In this document: in pieces, positions 1 through 8,753 of the stretch
How the letters are laid out: each line of letters starts with the position of its first letter
Position numbering within the stretch: position 1 is the stretch's first letter
NCBI GenBank assembly: GCA_022702125.1
Contig: JAKOND010000027.1
Location: forward strand, 1-55,438
DNA length: 55,438 nt
Direction of reading: 5' to 3'
From: Burkholderiaceae bacterium
Lineage (GTDB): Bacteria; Pseudomonadota; Gammaproteobacteria; Burkholderiales; Burkholderiaceae_C
The notes under the pieces: model-generated
Told to the model about the DNA's origin: nothing
Seen by the model: only the letters and a program-made list of their open reading frames with translations
The model's database searches: none
Program-made: the position numbers and the translations under genes

Positions 1-980
1 CGCGGCAGCCGGCGCAGGCCCGGGACGTCCCGCGGATCGGGCAGGGCCGGGAGCGCGGGCAGGTCGGGCAGTCCCGGCCTCGCGGCGTTTGCGGGCGCCT
101 GCGGCACCGCCACCGGCGACTGCAGGCCCGGCTCCGACGGCGCGGCCAGCGCTTTCGAGCCGCGCCCGCCGGCGATCTCCGCCGCGCCGGCCGGGGCCGG
201 CGGCGACTGCCACGGCCGCAGCGTCGGCGAGGCGCCGGGCCGGGCGGCGGGCACCGCCACCGCGGGCGCGCCGGCCGGGGGCGCGGCCAGCGCGCGCGCC
301 AGCGCGGCGTCGTCGGCATGGGCCTCGACGGTGAAGGGCATGCGGCTGTGCGAATCGAAGCCGCAGAACTCGGCGCACTGGCCCCGGTAGGTGCCGGGCG
401 CGTCGGCCTGCAGCCGGATGACGTTGGTGCGCCCGGGGACGGCGTCCATCTTGCCGCCCAGGCGCGGCACCCAGAAGCTGTGGATCACGTCGGCGCTGGT
501 GACGCGCACGTCCACCGGCCGGCCCGCCGGGATGTGCAGCACGCCCTCGGTGCGGCTGCCGTCGGGCTGCCGCATCCGCCAGCCGGCGCGGTAGGCCTCG
601 ACCTCGACGGTCGTGACCGGCACGGCCAGCGGCACCGGCACCAGGGACGATCCGGTGCGCAGCTCGTAGCCCAGCAGCCCCACCAGCACCACCGTCGGCA
701 GGGCGACCCCGCCGGCCGCCAGCAGCGCCATCGGCCGGCGCAGCACCCGGCGGTGGCTGCGCAGCGCCGCCCAGCATCCCAGCGCCGTCATCAGGGCCAG
801 CAGCGCCATGCCGCCCCAGAACATCACCCACCAGACCTGCGCGACGCTCTGCGCGCCGGGGCCGGCGGCGTCGAGCGCCGAGAGCGGGCCGGACAGCAGG
901 TCGAACGCGGTGCCGGCCATCGCCTGCCGGCTGCAGCCTGTAACCAGCATCGCGGCCAGCGGTCCAGAATGGACGGGCAT
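1..980 (-). CDS. Cytochrome c oxidase subunit II, 3' end outside the window
   Basis: Subunit II carries the dinuclear CuA centre that takes electrons from cytochrome c into a haem-copper oxidase in the cytoplasmic membrane. Read from the minus strand, the protein has two membrane segments (about residues 50-70 and 85-105 from the ATG at 980), the aromatic run QVWWVMFW before the first helix, then the CuA domain with VIHSFWVP and QCAEFCGFDSHSRMPF. A Pro/Ala-rich tail then runs off the left edge. All CuA ligand types are present, but Cys-to-His spacing is one residue longer than usual. The start is uncertain: in-frame ATGs lie at 980, 950 and 920 and a GTG at 1064. From 980 the sequence MLVTGC looks like a lipobox, which favours 980 or further upstream. 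A caa3-type subunit with a C-terminal cytochrome c domain is possible but not visible here. Confidence 0.88.
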   Translation of the reverse strand, partial: MPVHSGPLAAMLVTGCSRQAMAGTAFDLLSGPLSALDAAGPGAQSVAQVWWVMFWGGMALLALMTALGCWAALRSHRRVLRRPMALLAAGGVALPTVVLVGLLGYELRTGSSLVPVPLAVPVTTVEVEAYRAGWRMRQPDGSRTEGVLHIPAGRPVDVRVTSADVIHSFWVPRLGGKMDAVPGRTNVIRLQADAPGTYRGQCAEFCGFDSHSRMPFTVEAHADDAALARALAAPPAGAPAVAVPAARPGASPTLRPWQSPPAPAGAAEIAGGRGSKALAAPSEPGLQSPVAVPQAPANAARPGLPDLPALPALPDPRDVPGLRRLP

Positions 981-1082
981 GCCGCGACGCCGCGCGCAGC
1001 GGGCCGCAGCCCGCCTGCCGGCTCCCGGGGCCGTCCCCCTGGCGCCGACCGCTTCAACGACCACCTCACCGACCGCCCGCCG

Positions 1083-1601
1083 ATGTCCTTCGACCGCAGC
1101 CCGCACATCCGCCACTACGCGGACCCCATCCCCCACGGCGCGGCCAGCCGCGTCGCCATCGTGGGCCACCCGATCCATGCCCTGCTGGTGCCGTTCCCGA
1201 TCGCCTTCCTGATCGCGGTGTTCGGCACCGACCTGGCCTGGTGGTGGCTGCAGGACCCGTTCTGGGCGCGGGTGTCGTTGTGGCTGGCCGGCGCCGGCGC
1301 GGCCACCGGCATCCTGGCGGGCGCGTTCGGCACCGCCGAGCTGCTGCTGGGCCCCACCATCCGCAACCGCGTCGCGGCCTGGAGCCACTTCCTGGTGGCG
1401 GTGATGCTGCTGTCGGTGAGCGTCGCCAACTGGGGCGTGCGCCTGGCCGATGCCGAGGCCGCGATCCTGCCCTGGGGCCTGTACCTGTCGGGGCTGGGCA
1501 CCGCGCTGGTCGGCGTGGCGGGCTGGCTCGGGGGGTCGCTGGTGTTCGAGCACCAGGTCGGCGTGGTCGAGGGCGACGAAGAGGACATCGTGCCGCGCTG
1601 A
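1083..1601 (+). CDS. DUF2231 family membrane protein
   Basis: A 172-residue integral membrane protein of the DUF2231 family. The family hallmark GHPIHALLVPFPIA is seen near residues 28-41 and is followed by about four hydrophobic segments. The C-terminus is acidic (EGDEEDIV). The function of the family is not established. I chose the ATG at 1083 because homology begins just after it; there is no clear Shine-Dalgarno. It is divergent from the cytochrome oxidase gene and convergent with the CopD-like gene, so it is probably a single-gene unit. Confidence 0.8.
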   Translation: MSFDRSPHIRHYADPIPHGAASRVAIVGHPIHALLVPFPIAFLIAVFGTDLAWWWLQDPFWARVSLWLAGAGAATGILAGAFGTAELLLGPTIRNRVAAWSHFLVAVMLLSVSVANWGVRLADAEAAILPWGLYLSGLGTALVGVAGWLGGSLVFEHQVGVVEGDEEDIVPR

Positions 1602-1636
1602 AGGCGTCGCCGCGGGCCGCACCGGCGCCCGCATCC

Positions 1637-2074
1637 CTATCCGCCCCCGAAGCGCGGCTGCCACAGCACCATCGCCAGCACGCCCGGCACCAGCAGCAGC
1701 GGCACCAGCGCGGTGGCCAGCAGCCAGCCGCTGCCGATCGCTTCGGGGTTGCGCTGCAGCACCAGCACCAGCTTGGCGCACAGCGCGTGGAAGAACACCA
1801 TGCCGGTCACCAGCGTCAGCTTGGCGAGCATCCAGCCGCCGTAGGAGCCGGTGGCGTGGATCATCGCCGTGCCCGACACCACCGCCAGCACCGCCGCCGG
1901 CGAGGCCAGCGCCACGTAGGTGAAGCGGGTCGCCGCCACCACCCGCACCCGTTCCTCGCGGTTGGCGCAGCGTCCGTAGAGCGAGAGCAGGGCGGGCAGG
2001 GCGAACAGCCCGGCGCACCACACCAGCAGGGCGCAGAAGTGCACGAACTTGAGATACGGGAGCAGCGGTGTCAT
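1637..2074 (-). CDS. CopD-like small integral membrane protein
   Basis: A 145-residue protein with four predicted membrane helices. The start MTPLLPYLKFVHFCALLVWCAGL, with His and Trp in the first helix, a central stretch SPAAVLAVVSGTAMI, and a third helix beginning HATGSYGGWMLAKLTLV, resemble CopD/HemJ-type membrane proteins. A role in copper handling or haem chemistry is only an inference from that resemblance. The ATG at 2074 is preferred because an upstream in-frame ATG at 2146 would add a hydrophilic leader with no family counterpart. The gene is divergent from the TonB-dependent receptor; about 270 bases between them hold the regulatory region. Confidence 0.6.
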   Translation of the reverse strand: MTPLLPYLKFVHFCALLVWCAGLFALPALLSLYGRCANREERVRVVAATRFTYVALASPAAVLAVVSGTAMIHATGSYGGWMLAKLTLVTGMVFFHALCAKLVLVLQRNPEAIGSGWLLATALVPLLLVPGVLAMVLWQPRFGGG

Positions 2075-2224
2075 GGCGCATCGGGCGGGGTGCGTCGCGG
2101 AAGCGGGATCGGTGGGACGGCGTGAGAACCGCAGCATGCATGTCAAACCCCCGCGCCCGGAAACAGGTTGTCAGATTGGCGCCACGCAGCATGGGAACGT
2201 CATGTCGCAGTCGGCGGACGGGTC

Positions 2225-2255
2225 TAGAATCTTTATTGAAATCCCTTTATCAATA
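2225..2255 (+). promoter_or_regulatory. AT-rich dyad and -10-like element upstream of the TonB-dependent receptor
   Basis: In an otherwise very G+C-rich region, 2225-2230 reads TAGAAT and is followed by a dyad TATTGA (2234-2239), ten bases, TCAATA (2250-2255). The position, about 90 bases before the receptor start, suits an operator or promoter. It does not match Fur or Zur consensus boxes, so the regulator is unknown. Confidence 0.35.
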
Positions 2256-2342
2256 GAGGCTCTCGTGCGGACGTCCGTCCTTTCGGGCAAGCGTCGGCGC
2301 CGGCGTCGCCGGGCGCGCGCGCCTCCAAAACCAGGAATTCCC

Positions 2343-4370
2343 ATGGTCTCTCGTCTCCGTCCCGTGCCGCTGGCCGTCGCCGCGGCGCTGTCCGGCTGCG
2401 CCGTCGCGGCGTTCGCCGCCGATCCCGCGCCCACCCTCGCGCCGGTCACCGTCTCGTCCAGCGCGCTGGCGCTCGGCAGCGACGAGATGGCGACGCCGGT
2501 CACGGTGCTCGACGGCGACGAACTGGTGACCAAGCGCGGCGCCTCGCTCGGCGAGACGCTGGAGAACGAGGAGGGCATCCGGTCCAGCCACTTCGGCGCC
2601 GGCGCCGGCCGGCCGATCATCCGCGGCATGGATGGCGCGCGGGTCAAGGTGCTGTCCGACGGCGCCGAGGTGCAGGACGCCTCCACCGTCAGCCCCGACC
2701 ACGCGGTGGCGCTGGAGCCGATGCTGTCGCAGCAGATCGAGGTGCTGCGCGGCCCGTCGGCCCTGGCCTACGGCGGGGGCGCCATCGGCGGCGTGGTCAA
2801 CGTGCTGGACAACAAGATCCCGACCCGGCGCCCGGCGCGCGGCATCGAGGGCAGCGCCGAGGTGCGCGCCAACACCGGCGCCGGCGAATCGGCCGAGGCG
2901 CTCGGCCTGACCGCCGACGTCGGCGGCGGTCTGGTGGTGCATGCCGAGGGCCTGAAGCGCCATGCCGGCGACTACCGCGTCGGCAGCGGCTGGGACGGCG
3001 GCGGCCGGGTCGGGGGCAGCTACAACAACACCCAGACCGGCAGCGCGGGCCTGTCCTGGGTCGGGCAGCGCGGCTACCTCGGCGCGGCCTACACCGACCA
3101 GCGCAACCGCTACGGCCTGCCCGGGCACAACCATTCCTACGAAGGCTGCAGCGCGGCGGGCGACCGCCTGAACTGCATCGTCGAGGGCAGCGACGGCGCC
3201 GCGGCCGGGGAAGGCGTGCCCTACGTGCTGCTGCGCAGCCGGCGCTGGGACGTGCGCGGCGAGCTGTCCGACCCGCTGCCCGGCTTCGCCAAGGCCCGGC
3301 TGCGCGCCAGCACCACCCGCTACCGCCACGACGAGATCGAGGACGGCGAGATCGACACCACCTTCCGCAACCGGGCGCGCGACGGACGGCTGGAGCTGGA
3401 GCACTACCCGGTGGCCGGTTGGCGCGGCGTGGTCGGCCTGCAGCTGACCCGGCGCGACTTCAGCGCGCTGGGCGACGACGCCATCGTGGCGCCCAGCGTC
3501 ACCGACCGCCAGGGCGTGTACCTGGTCGAGGAGAAGCGCATCGGCGACCTGCGGTTGGAGGCCGGGCTGCGCCACGAGCGCCAGACCATCGACATCGCAT
3601 CCGACCAGGGCAACACCCGCCACACCGGCAACTCGGCCTCGGTGGGCGCCGTCTGGCGTTTCGCGCCGCAGTATTCGCTGGGCACCTCGCTCTCGCGCAC
3701 CCAGCGCCTGCCCACGGCCGAGGAGCTGTACTCCAACGGCCCCCACCTGGCCACCAGCACCATCGAGCGCGGCGACCCGTCGCTGCGCGCCGAGACCTCC
3801 CGCAACATCGACCTGACGCTGCGCAAGACCGGCGGCGACACCACCTTCGGCGCCAGCGTCTTCCGCAACCGCATCGGCAACTACATCTACGCCCGCACGC
3901 TCGACGCCTTCGAGGGCCTGCAGCTCGTCCAGTACGCCCAGCGCGATGCCACCTTCACCGGCGTCGAAGGCCACGTGCGCCAGCGGATCAGCGCCTTCGC
4001 CGGCGTGACGCTGTTCGGCGACTACGTGCGCGCGCAGCTGGCCGATGGCGGCGGCGACCTGCCGCGCATCCCGGCCCGGCGCCTGGGGGTAAGGCTGGAC
4101 ACGACCTGGGGACGCTGGAGCGGCGAGGCCGAGGCCTACCGCGTGGCCGCGCAGGACCGGCTGGCCGCCTTCGAGACGCGCACGCCGGGCTACACCATGG
4201 TCAACCTCACCGCGAACTACACCACCCGGCTGGGCGGCCTGGACACCACCTTCTACGCCCGCGGCACCAACCTGACCAACACGCTGGCCTTCAACCACAG
4301 CTCCTTCATCAAGAACGCGGCGCCGCTGATGGGCCGCAACCTGACGGTCGGCGCGCGCGTGGCCTTCTAG
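2343..4370 (+). CDS. TonB-dependent outer membrane receptor, ZnuD-like
   Basis: A 675-residue outer-membrane receptor expected to import a metal or metal chelate using TonB energy. It has an N-terminal signal peptide (cleavage near AFAADP), a plug domain with PIIRGMDGARVKVLSDG, DASTVSPDHAV and QIEVLRGPSALAYGGGAIGG, and a 22-strand-type barrel ending in an aromatic residue (VGARVAF). The SPDHAV motif and a loop containing GHNHSYEGC with a second Cys nearby resemble ZnuD zinc receptors. The zinc assignment is inference. An AGGA element precedes the ATG at 2343. The gene is alone and convergent with the chemoreceptor. A TonB-family protein is encoded at 37193-38059, but a link is not demonstrated. 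Confidence 0.82.
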   Translation: MVSRLRPVPLAVAAALSGCAVAAFAADPAPTLAPVTVSSSALALGSDEMATPVTVLDGDELVTKRGASLGETLENEEGIRSSHFGAGAGRPIIRGMDGARVKVLSDGAEVQDASTVSPDHAVALEPMLSQQIEVLRGPSALAYGGGAIGGVVNVLDNKIPTRRPARGIEGSAEVRANTGAGESAEALGLTADVGGGLVVHAEGLKRHAGDYRVGSGWDGGGRVGGSYNNTQTGSAGLSWVGQRGYLGAAYTDQRNRYGLPGHNHSYEGCSAAGDRLNCIVEGSDGAAAGEGVPYVLLRSRRWDVRGELSDPLPGFAKARLRASTTRYRHDEIEDGEIDTTFRNRARDGRLELEHYPVAGWRGVVGLQLTRRDFSALGDDAIVAPSVTDRQGVYLVEEKRIGDLRLEAGLRHERQTIDIASDQGNTRHTGNSASVGAVWRFAPQYSLGTSLSRTQRLPTAEELYSNGPHLATSTIERGDPSLRAETSRNIDLTLRKTGGDTTFGASVFRNRIGNYIYARTLDAFEGLQLVQYAQRDATFTGVEGHVRQRISAFAGVTLFGDYVRAQLADGGGDLPRIPARRLGVRLDTTWGRWSGEAEAYRVAAQDRLAAFETRTPGYTMVNLTANYTTRLGGLDTTFYARGTNLTNTLAFNHSSFIKNAAPLMGRNLTVGARVAF

Positions 4371-4400
4371 TCCCCGGGCCCGGGACGCCCGCGCACCGGA

Positions 4401-6227
4401 TCAGAAGCTTTCCCAGTCGGCGTCCGCGCCACCGCCCACAGGGGCCCTGGCGCGCGCGACCGCCGCGTGCGCGGTCCGTGCCGGGGGCTTCGCCGGGGAC
4501 TTGTCCTGCGATGCCGCCGGACGCCGCGCGGCCACGGCGCGGACCGCCGGGTCGCGCGTCAAGGCGGCCGTCGCGGGCGCCGCCAGGGCGGGCGCCGTCG
4601 CCGGCACCATCGTCGCGGACGGGGCCGTCGCCGCTGCCGCCGCCGTGTCCCGCAGGGCCGGCGCGTCCCGGTCGAGCCGGAACACCGCGACCGTGTCGAC
4701 CAGCTGCTGCGCCTGCTGTTTCAGGCTGGCCGCCGCGGCGGCGCTTTCCTCGACCATGGCGGCGTTCTGCTGCGTCATCCGGTCCATCTGGGTGATCGCC
4801 TCGCCGACCTGCGCGACGCCCTGGCTCTGTTCCGTGCTCGCGGCGCTGATCTCGCTCACGATGTCGGCGACCCGGCGGATGGATTCGACGATCTCGCGCA
4901 TCGTGCTGCCGGCCTCGTCCACCAGCGTGGCCCCCTGCGCGACCTGGTCCACGCTGGACGAGATGAGCGACTTGATCTCCTTGGCCGCCTCCGCGCTGCG
5001 CTGCGCGAGGCTGCGCACCTCGCTCGCCACCACCGCGAAGCCGCGGCCCTGCTCGCCCGCCCGGGCCGCTTCCACGGCGGCATTGAGGGCCAGGATGTTG
5101 GTCTGGAAGGCGATGCCGTCGATCACCGAGATGATGTCGGAGATGCGCCTGGAGCTGTCGTTGATGCCCCGCATCGTGTCGACCACCCGGTCGACCGCCG
5201 CGCCGCCGCGCTCGGCCACCGTGCTGGCGCCGATGGCCAGCTGGTTGGCCTGGCGGGCGTTGTCGGCGTTCTGCCGCACGGTGGAGTTGAGCTGCTCCAT
5301 CGATGCGGCGGTTTCCTCCAGCGCGCTGGCCTGCTCCTCGGTGCGCTGGCTGAGGTCGGCATTGCCCTGGGAGATCTGGGCGCTGGCGGCGGCCACGCTT
5401 TCCGCGTTTCCGCGCACGGTGGCGACCACCCGCGACAGGCTGTCCTGCATCCGCTTGAGCTGGACCATCATGCTGCGGTCGTCGCCGGACCGCAGTGCGA
5501 TCGCCGCCGACAGGTCGCCGGCGGCCACGCGGCGTGCCAGGTCGGCGGCGCTGCCCGGTTCGCCGCCGAGCTGGCGGGTGACCGACCGCACGATGGCGAC
5601 CGCGAGCAGCGCGGCCGCGATGCACACCAGCGCCAGCAGGCCGACCATCCCGTTGCGCGCATGGTCGTAATTGCGCTTGGCGGCATCGGCCGCGTCCCTG
5701 CCTCCGGCTTCGTTGAGGTCCACCAGGCTGTTCAGCGTCTTGGCCACCTGGTTGATCGCCGTTCCGGATTTCCCGTGAAACGCGTCGCGGGCCTGCGCCT
5801 GCATGCCCTCGTCCCCGCGCGACAGCGCCAGCATGGCGGGCTGCGCCGCGAGATACGCGTCGAGCTGCGTGCGGACGTCCTGGTACCACTGCCGCTCCTC
5901 CGGGGTGGCGATCATCGGCTCGTACGCGGCGAATTGCTGGGCCAGGATCTGCTTGGCGGCATCGATGCGCTGCTCGATCGCGGCCAGCTCGCGCCTGTCC
6001 GTCGACAGCAGATGATCCGCTTCGGAGCGGCGGATCTGGATCACGCTCGACCGTATCTTGTCGAGGGCGATGATGCTGGGCATCCAGTTGTTGGCGATGT
6101 CGTCGGTCCGGGCGTAGATGCCCGCCATCTGGCTGACGGCGAGCGTCCCCAGCGCCAGCGTGAGCAGAACGACCGTGAGGAACGCGGCACCCAGTTTGGT
6201 GCCGAGGCGGGTATTGGAGAAGAGCAT
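4401..6227 (-). CDS. Methyl-accepting chemotaxis protein with CheR-tether tail
   Basis: A 608-residue transmembrane chemoreceptor. TM1 spans about residues 10-32, followed by a periplasmic four-helix-bundle-type ligand domain, TM2 (about 193-212), a HAMP linker and the signalling domain with the hairpin tip containing [20 protein letters not shown] and [20 protein letters not shown]. After an Ala/Pro-rich linker of about 90 residues the protein ends in DWESF, which matches the C-terminal NWETF-type pentapeptide that binds CheR/CheB. The ligand is unknown. The gene is monocistronic. No FliA-type promoter is evident upstream. Confidence 0.95.
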   Translation of the reverse strand: MLFSNTRLGTKLGAAFLTVVLLTLALGTLAVSQMAGIYARTDDIANNWMPSIIALDKIRSSVIQIRRSEADHLLSTDRRELAAIEQRIDAAKQILAQQFAAYEPMIATPEERQWYQDVRTQLDAYLAAQPAMLALSRGDEGMQAQARDAFHGKSGTAINQVAKTLNSLVDLNEAGGRDAADAAKRNYDHARNGMVGLLALVCIAAALLAVAIVRSVTRQLGGEPGSAADLARRVAAGDLSAAIALRSGDDRSMMVQLKRMQDSLSRVVATVRGNAESVAAASAQISQGNADLSQRTEEQASALEETAASMEQLNSTVRQNADNARQANQLAIGASTVAERGGAAVDRVVDTMRGINDSSRRISDIISVIDGIAFQTNILALNAAVEAARAGEQGRGFAVVASEVRSLAQRSAEAAKEIKSLISSSVDQVAQGATLVDEAGSTMREIVESIRRVADIVSEISAASTEQSQGVAQVGEAITQMDRMTQQNAAMVEESAAAAASLKQQAQQLVDTVAVFRLDRDAPALRDTAAAAATAPSATMVPATAPALAAPATAALTRDPAVRAVAARRPAASQDKSPAKPPARTAHAAVARARAPVGGGADADWESF

Positions 6228-6331
6228 GGAGGCCTAGGTTTATGGGTGGAGGGACACGAAGCGCGCGACGTGTCCGCAGGCACGAAAAACAGAGCCTAGA
6301 GCGGTTGGATGAATTCTCCTTGAAGGGGGGC

Positions 6332-6388
6332 GCGTCCCGGGGGACGCGGCCGACCGGGCGGCGGGCGCCGAACCCCCGGTCGGCCGCG
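6332..6388. repeat. Overlapping perfect inverted repeats upstream of the LivK-like gene
   Basis: Two nested dyads occur here: GCGTCCC with GGGACGC (6332-6347, 2-base centre) and CGCGGCCGACCGGG (6345-6358) with its exact complement at 6375-6388. No T-run follows, so this is not a standard terminator. It could be a cruciform, an operator or a strong hairpin in a 5' leader. Confidence 0.5.
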
Positions 6389-6447
6389 CGACGGCGGCCC
6401 CTCGCCTTGGTAACCTCGCCGCTTCATCCACTCGCAGGAGCGCTTCC

Positions 6448-7596
6448 ATGACGGGCTTTCCCTTTCACCAGCTTGCCGTGGCACTGCTGGCTTTCGGCGC
6501 CATCGCCGCCCACGCGCAGGACGCCGCCACGGTGCGCATCGCCCATGTCGGCGCGCTGACCGGCGGCGCGGCGCATTTCGGCAAGGACACCGAGCGCGGC
6601 GCGCAGCTGGCGGTGGACGAGCTCAACGCCAAGGGCGTCACCATCGGCGGCCGCAAGGTCCGGCTGCAGCTGGTGTCCGAAGACGACGCGGGCGATCCGC
6701 GCCAGGGCGCCGCGGCCGCGCAGAAGCTGGTCGATTCCAAGGTGCAGGGCGTGGTCGGCCACCTGACCTCCGGGCCGTCGCTGCCGGCCTCGCGCATCTA
6801 TTCCAACGCCGGCATCCCCCAGATCACCCCGTCGGCCACCATGCCGCAGCTCACCCGCCAGGGTTTCAAGACCATGTTCCGGATGGTGGCCGACGACACG
6901 CGCCAGGGCACCGCGATGGCGAAGTACGCGCACGACACGCTCAAGCTCGGCAAGGTCGCGGTCATCGACGACCGCACCGCCTACGGCCAGGGGCTGGCGT
7001 CGGAATTCGCCAAGGGATTCCGCGCGGTCGGCGGGCAGGTGGTGGCCAACGAGTTCACCAACGACAAGGCGGTGGATTTCAGCGCCATCCTGACCTCGAT
7101 CAAGGCCAAGCGGCCGGACGCGGTGTTCTACGGCGGCATGGACGCGGTCGGCGGCCCGCTGCTGCGGCAGATGCGCGCGCTGGGCCTGAACGTGAAACTG
7201 CTCGGCGGCGACGGCATCTGCACCACCGCGCTGCCCCAGCTCGCCGGCGGCGGCGTGCCCGACGAGGGCGTCTACTGCCTGGAGGCCGGCGGCATCGACG
7301 CGGCGCACCAGAAGGGCTACGACGACTTCCGCGCCCGCTACAAGGCGAAGTACAACGCCGACGTGCAGGTCTACGCGCCCTACGCCTACGACGCGGTGCA
7401 GGTGATGGTGGCCGCGATGGAGAAGGCCGGCTCCAGCGAGCCCGCCAAGTACCTGCCGGTGCTGGCGAAGACGTCCGGCTATCCCGGCGTGAGCGGCACC
7501 GTCTCCTTCGACGAGAAGGGCGACCTGAAGGACAGCGCCCTCACGCTCTACACCTACCGCGGCAACAACCGCACGCTGCTGTCGGTGATCCGCTGA
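6448..7596 (+). CDS. Branched-chain amino-acid-type ABC transporter substrate-binding protein
   Basis: A 382-residue periplasmic binding protein of the LivK/type I fold family. The signal peptide ends at AAHAQD. The mature part contains HVGALTGGAAHFGKD, the LVSEDDAGDP segment, VVGHLTSG and a hinge with YAPYAYDAV, all typical of leucine/isoleucine/valine-binding homologues. Length is usual for the family. No LivHMGF permease or ATPase genes are adjacent, so it is an orphan that presumably uses a transporter encoded elsewhere. A CAGGAG element sits just upstream of the ATG. The ligand cannot be assigned. Confidence 0.9.
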   Translation: MTGFPFHQLAVALLAFGAIAAHAQDAATVRIAHVGALTGGAAHFGKDTERGAQLAVDELNAKGVTIGGRKVRLQLVSEDDAGDPRQGAAAAQKLVDSKVQGVVGHLTSGPSLPASRIYSNAGIPQITPSATMPQLTRQGFKTMFRMVADDTRQGTAMAKYAHDTLKLGKVAVIDDRTAYGQGLASEFAKGFRAVGGQVVANEFTNDKAVDFSAILTSIKAKRPDAVFYGGMDAVGGPLLRQMRALGLNVKLLGGDGICTTALPQLAGGGVPDEGVYCLEAGGIDAAHQKGYDDFRARYKAKYNADVQVYAPYAYDAVQVMVAAMEKAGSSEPAKYLPVLAKTSGYPGVSGTVSFDEKGDLKDSALTLYTYRGNNRTLLSVIR

Positions 7597-7750
7597 TCCG
7601 CCGGTCCGGCGCCCGGCTCCGCGGGCGGGGCGGTTCGGGCAATCCTTGCATCATGCGGTGGCCGGACCGCTGTCGGAAGCTGGGAAAACCATGGCGATTC
7701 CCCCGTGCGAAACGGGCACCATGGTTCCACGGCATCCCAGGAGCACCGGC

Positions 7751-8071
7751 ATGAGCCTCGACCTTCACCACCTGCTGACCGCTCTCCACCAGGGACCCCG
7801 GGTCTTCACCGCGCCGCAGCTCGCCGCCGACCCGGTCCTGCTGCGCAGCATCCGCCGCGCCCTGGCCTGCGGCTTGATCGCCCGGCCCTCCAGCCTCCAT
7901 CCGGCGGCCTACGAGAGCGGCCAGTCGGAATGCAACCTGGCGCGCGGCGTATCGATCCACGGCCTGACCCCCAAGGGCCTGCAGTACCTGGAGACGGTGC
8001 CCATGGCACGGGAGGCGGCGGAGGCCGGCGTCCGGACGGACCGGCCGGAAAGCGTCCCCGCGCAGCAGTGA
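7751..8071 (+). CDS. Small protein, winged-helix-like, unknown function
   Basis: A 106-residue soluble protein that I do not recognise. It begins MSLDLHHLLTALHQGP, and the middle SIRRALACGLIARP followed by HGLTPKGLQYLE resembles the recognition helix plus wing boundary of winged-helix DNA-binding proteins, where 'LTPKG' commonly starts the wing. That is only pattern similarity. CCAGGAGC lies eight bases before the ATG at 7751, which decides the start over in-frame ATGs upstream. Codon use fits its neighbours, supporting a real gene. Confidence 0.5.
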   Translation: MSLDLHHLLTALHQGPRVFTAPQLAADPVLLRSIRRALACGLIARPSSLHPAAYESGQSECNLARGVSIHGLTPKGLQYLETVPMAREAAEAGVRTDRPESVPAQQ

Positions 8072-8177
8072 AGGCGCACCGTCGGCCCGCGCATGCGCCG
8101 TCCCCCTTTTGGGGGATGCCGCGAGACGCCCTCGCGCCTACGCTGGCCGGTTCTTGCCAACATCACAGGGGAATCGC

Positions 8178-8708
8178 ATGGCACTGAACTTCACCGAGCT
8201 GATTCAGCTGGCGGCCGAACGACAGAAGCAGGGCGTGGCGACGCGGTTCAGGACCACGCTGTCGAGCAACCAAACGAACGGCATCGTCTCCTGCGCCACC
8301 GGCTTCACGAACTACATCGCCGGCGGCGCGGTGGGTCCGATTCTCCGGTCGCCGCGCGTCTCCACATCCGGCGGCGAACCGCTGAACTACCTCTTCAGCG
8401 ATCGCACCATCAACCTGGCCCCGCCGGCGCCGCCGGGCGGATTCCAGGGCTCGGAACTCCAGCCTTTCAGCATCCGGGCGGCCGACAAGATCGCCCTGTC
8501 GATCGGCGCCGGCCGATTCGCGCTGGGGCTGTCGACCGCGAAGATCACCCTGCTGAGCCACGGCAATGCGACGTTCTCCTTTCCCGTCGAGGTGAAAGGC
8601 GACCTGCTCATCGGCATCGGCGCCGCCATCGGCAACGCGTCCGCCGTCGACCACGCGGTCTACACCATCGCGTTCGAGTTCGTCGAGAACGTCCGCCCGC
8701 CGCGCTGA
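8178..8708 (+). CDS. Hypothetical protein, unrecognised family
   Basis: A 176-residue protein with no family I can name. It lacks a signal peptide or membrane helix and is rich in Ser, Thr, Ala and small hydrophobics, with alternating patterns (for example KIALSIGAGRFALGLSTAKI) that suggest a beta-rich fold. A proline-rich linker (LAPPAPPGG) sits near the middle. CAGGGGAA precedes the ATG at 8178 at good spacing. A short CCCCC-TTTT-GGGGG hairpin lies at 8102-8115 upstream. It is followed by a convergent gene, so it is a single unit. Confidence 0.6.
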   Translation: MALNFTELIQLAAERQKQGVATRFRTTLSSNQTNGIVSCATGFTNYIAGGAVGPILRSPRVSTSGGEPLNYLFSDRTINLAPPAPPGGFQGSELQPFSIRAADKIALSIGAGRFALGLSTAKITLLSHGNATFSFPVEVKGDLLIGIGAAIGNASAVDHAVYTIAFEFVENVRPPR

Positions 8709-8753
8709 ACGCGCGCCGCCGCATGCGCCCGCCGTTCCGGGCCGGGCGGCGGC

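Noticed and set aside
2225-2255. Fur or Zur box
   Set aside because: The dyad shares A+T-richness only; it does not match either consensus at the needed positions.
2250-4298. A 682-codon minus-strand frame opposite the TonB-dependent receptor
   Set aside because: Shadow of the receptor gene, with biased composition and no recognisable domain.
4467-6299. A 610-codon plus-strand frame opposite the first chemoreceptor
   Set aside because: Shadow of the receptor; its repetitive His/Arg/Gly translation mirrors conserved receptor codons.
6228-6330. FliA (sigma-28) promoter upstream of the first chemoreceptor
   Set aside because: No TAAA-N15-GCCGATAA-like sequence could be found; the same holds for the second chemoreceptor.
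8102-8115. Intrinsic terminator CCCCC-TTTT-GGGGG
   Set aside because: The T-run is in the loop, not after the stem; the stem is only five pairs.
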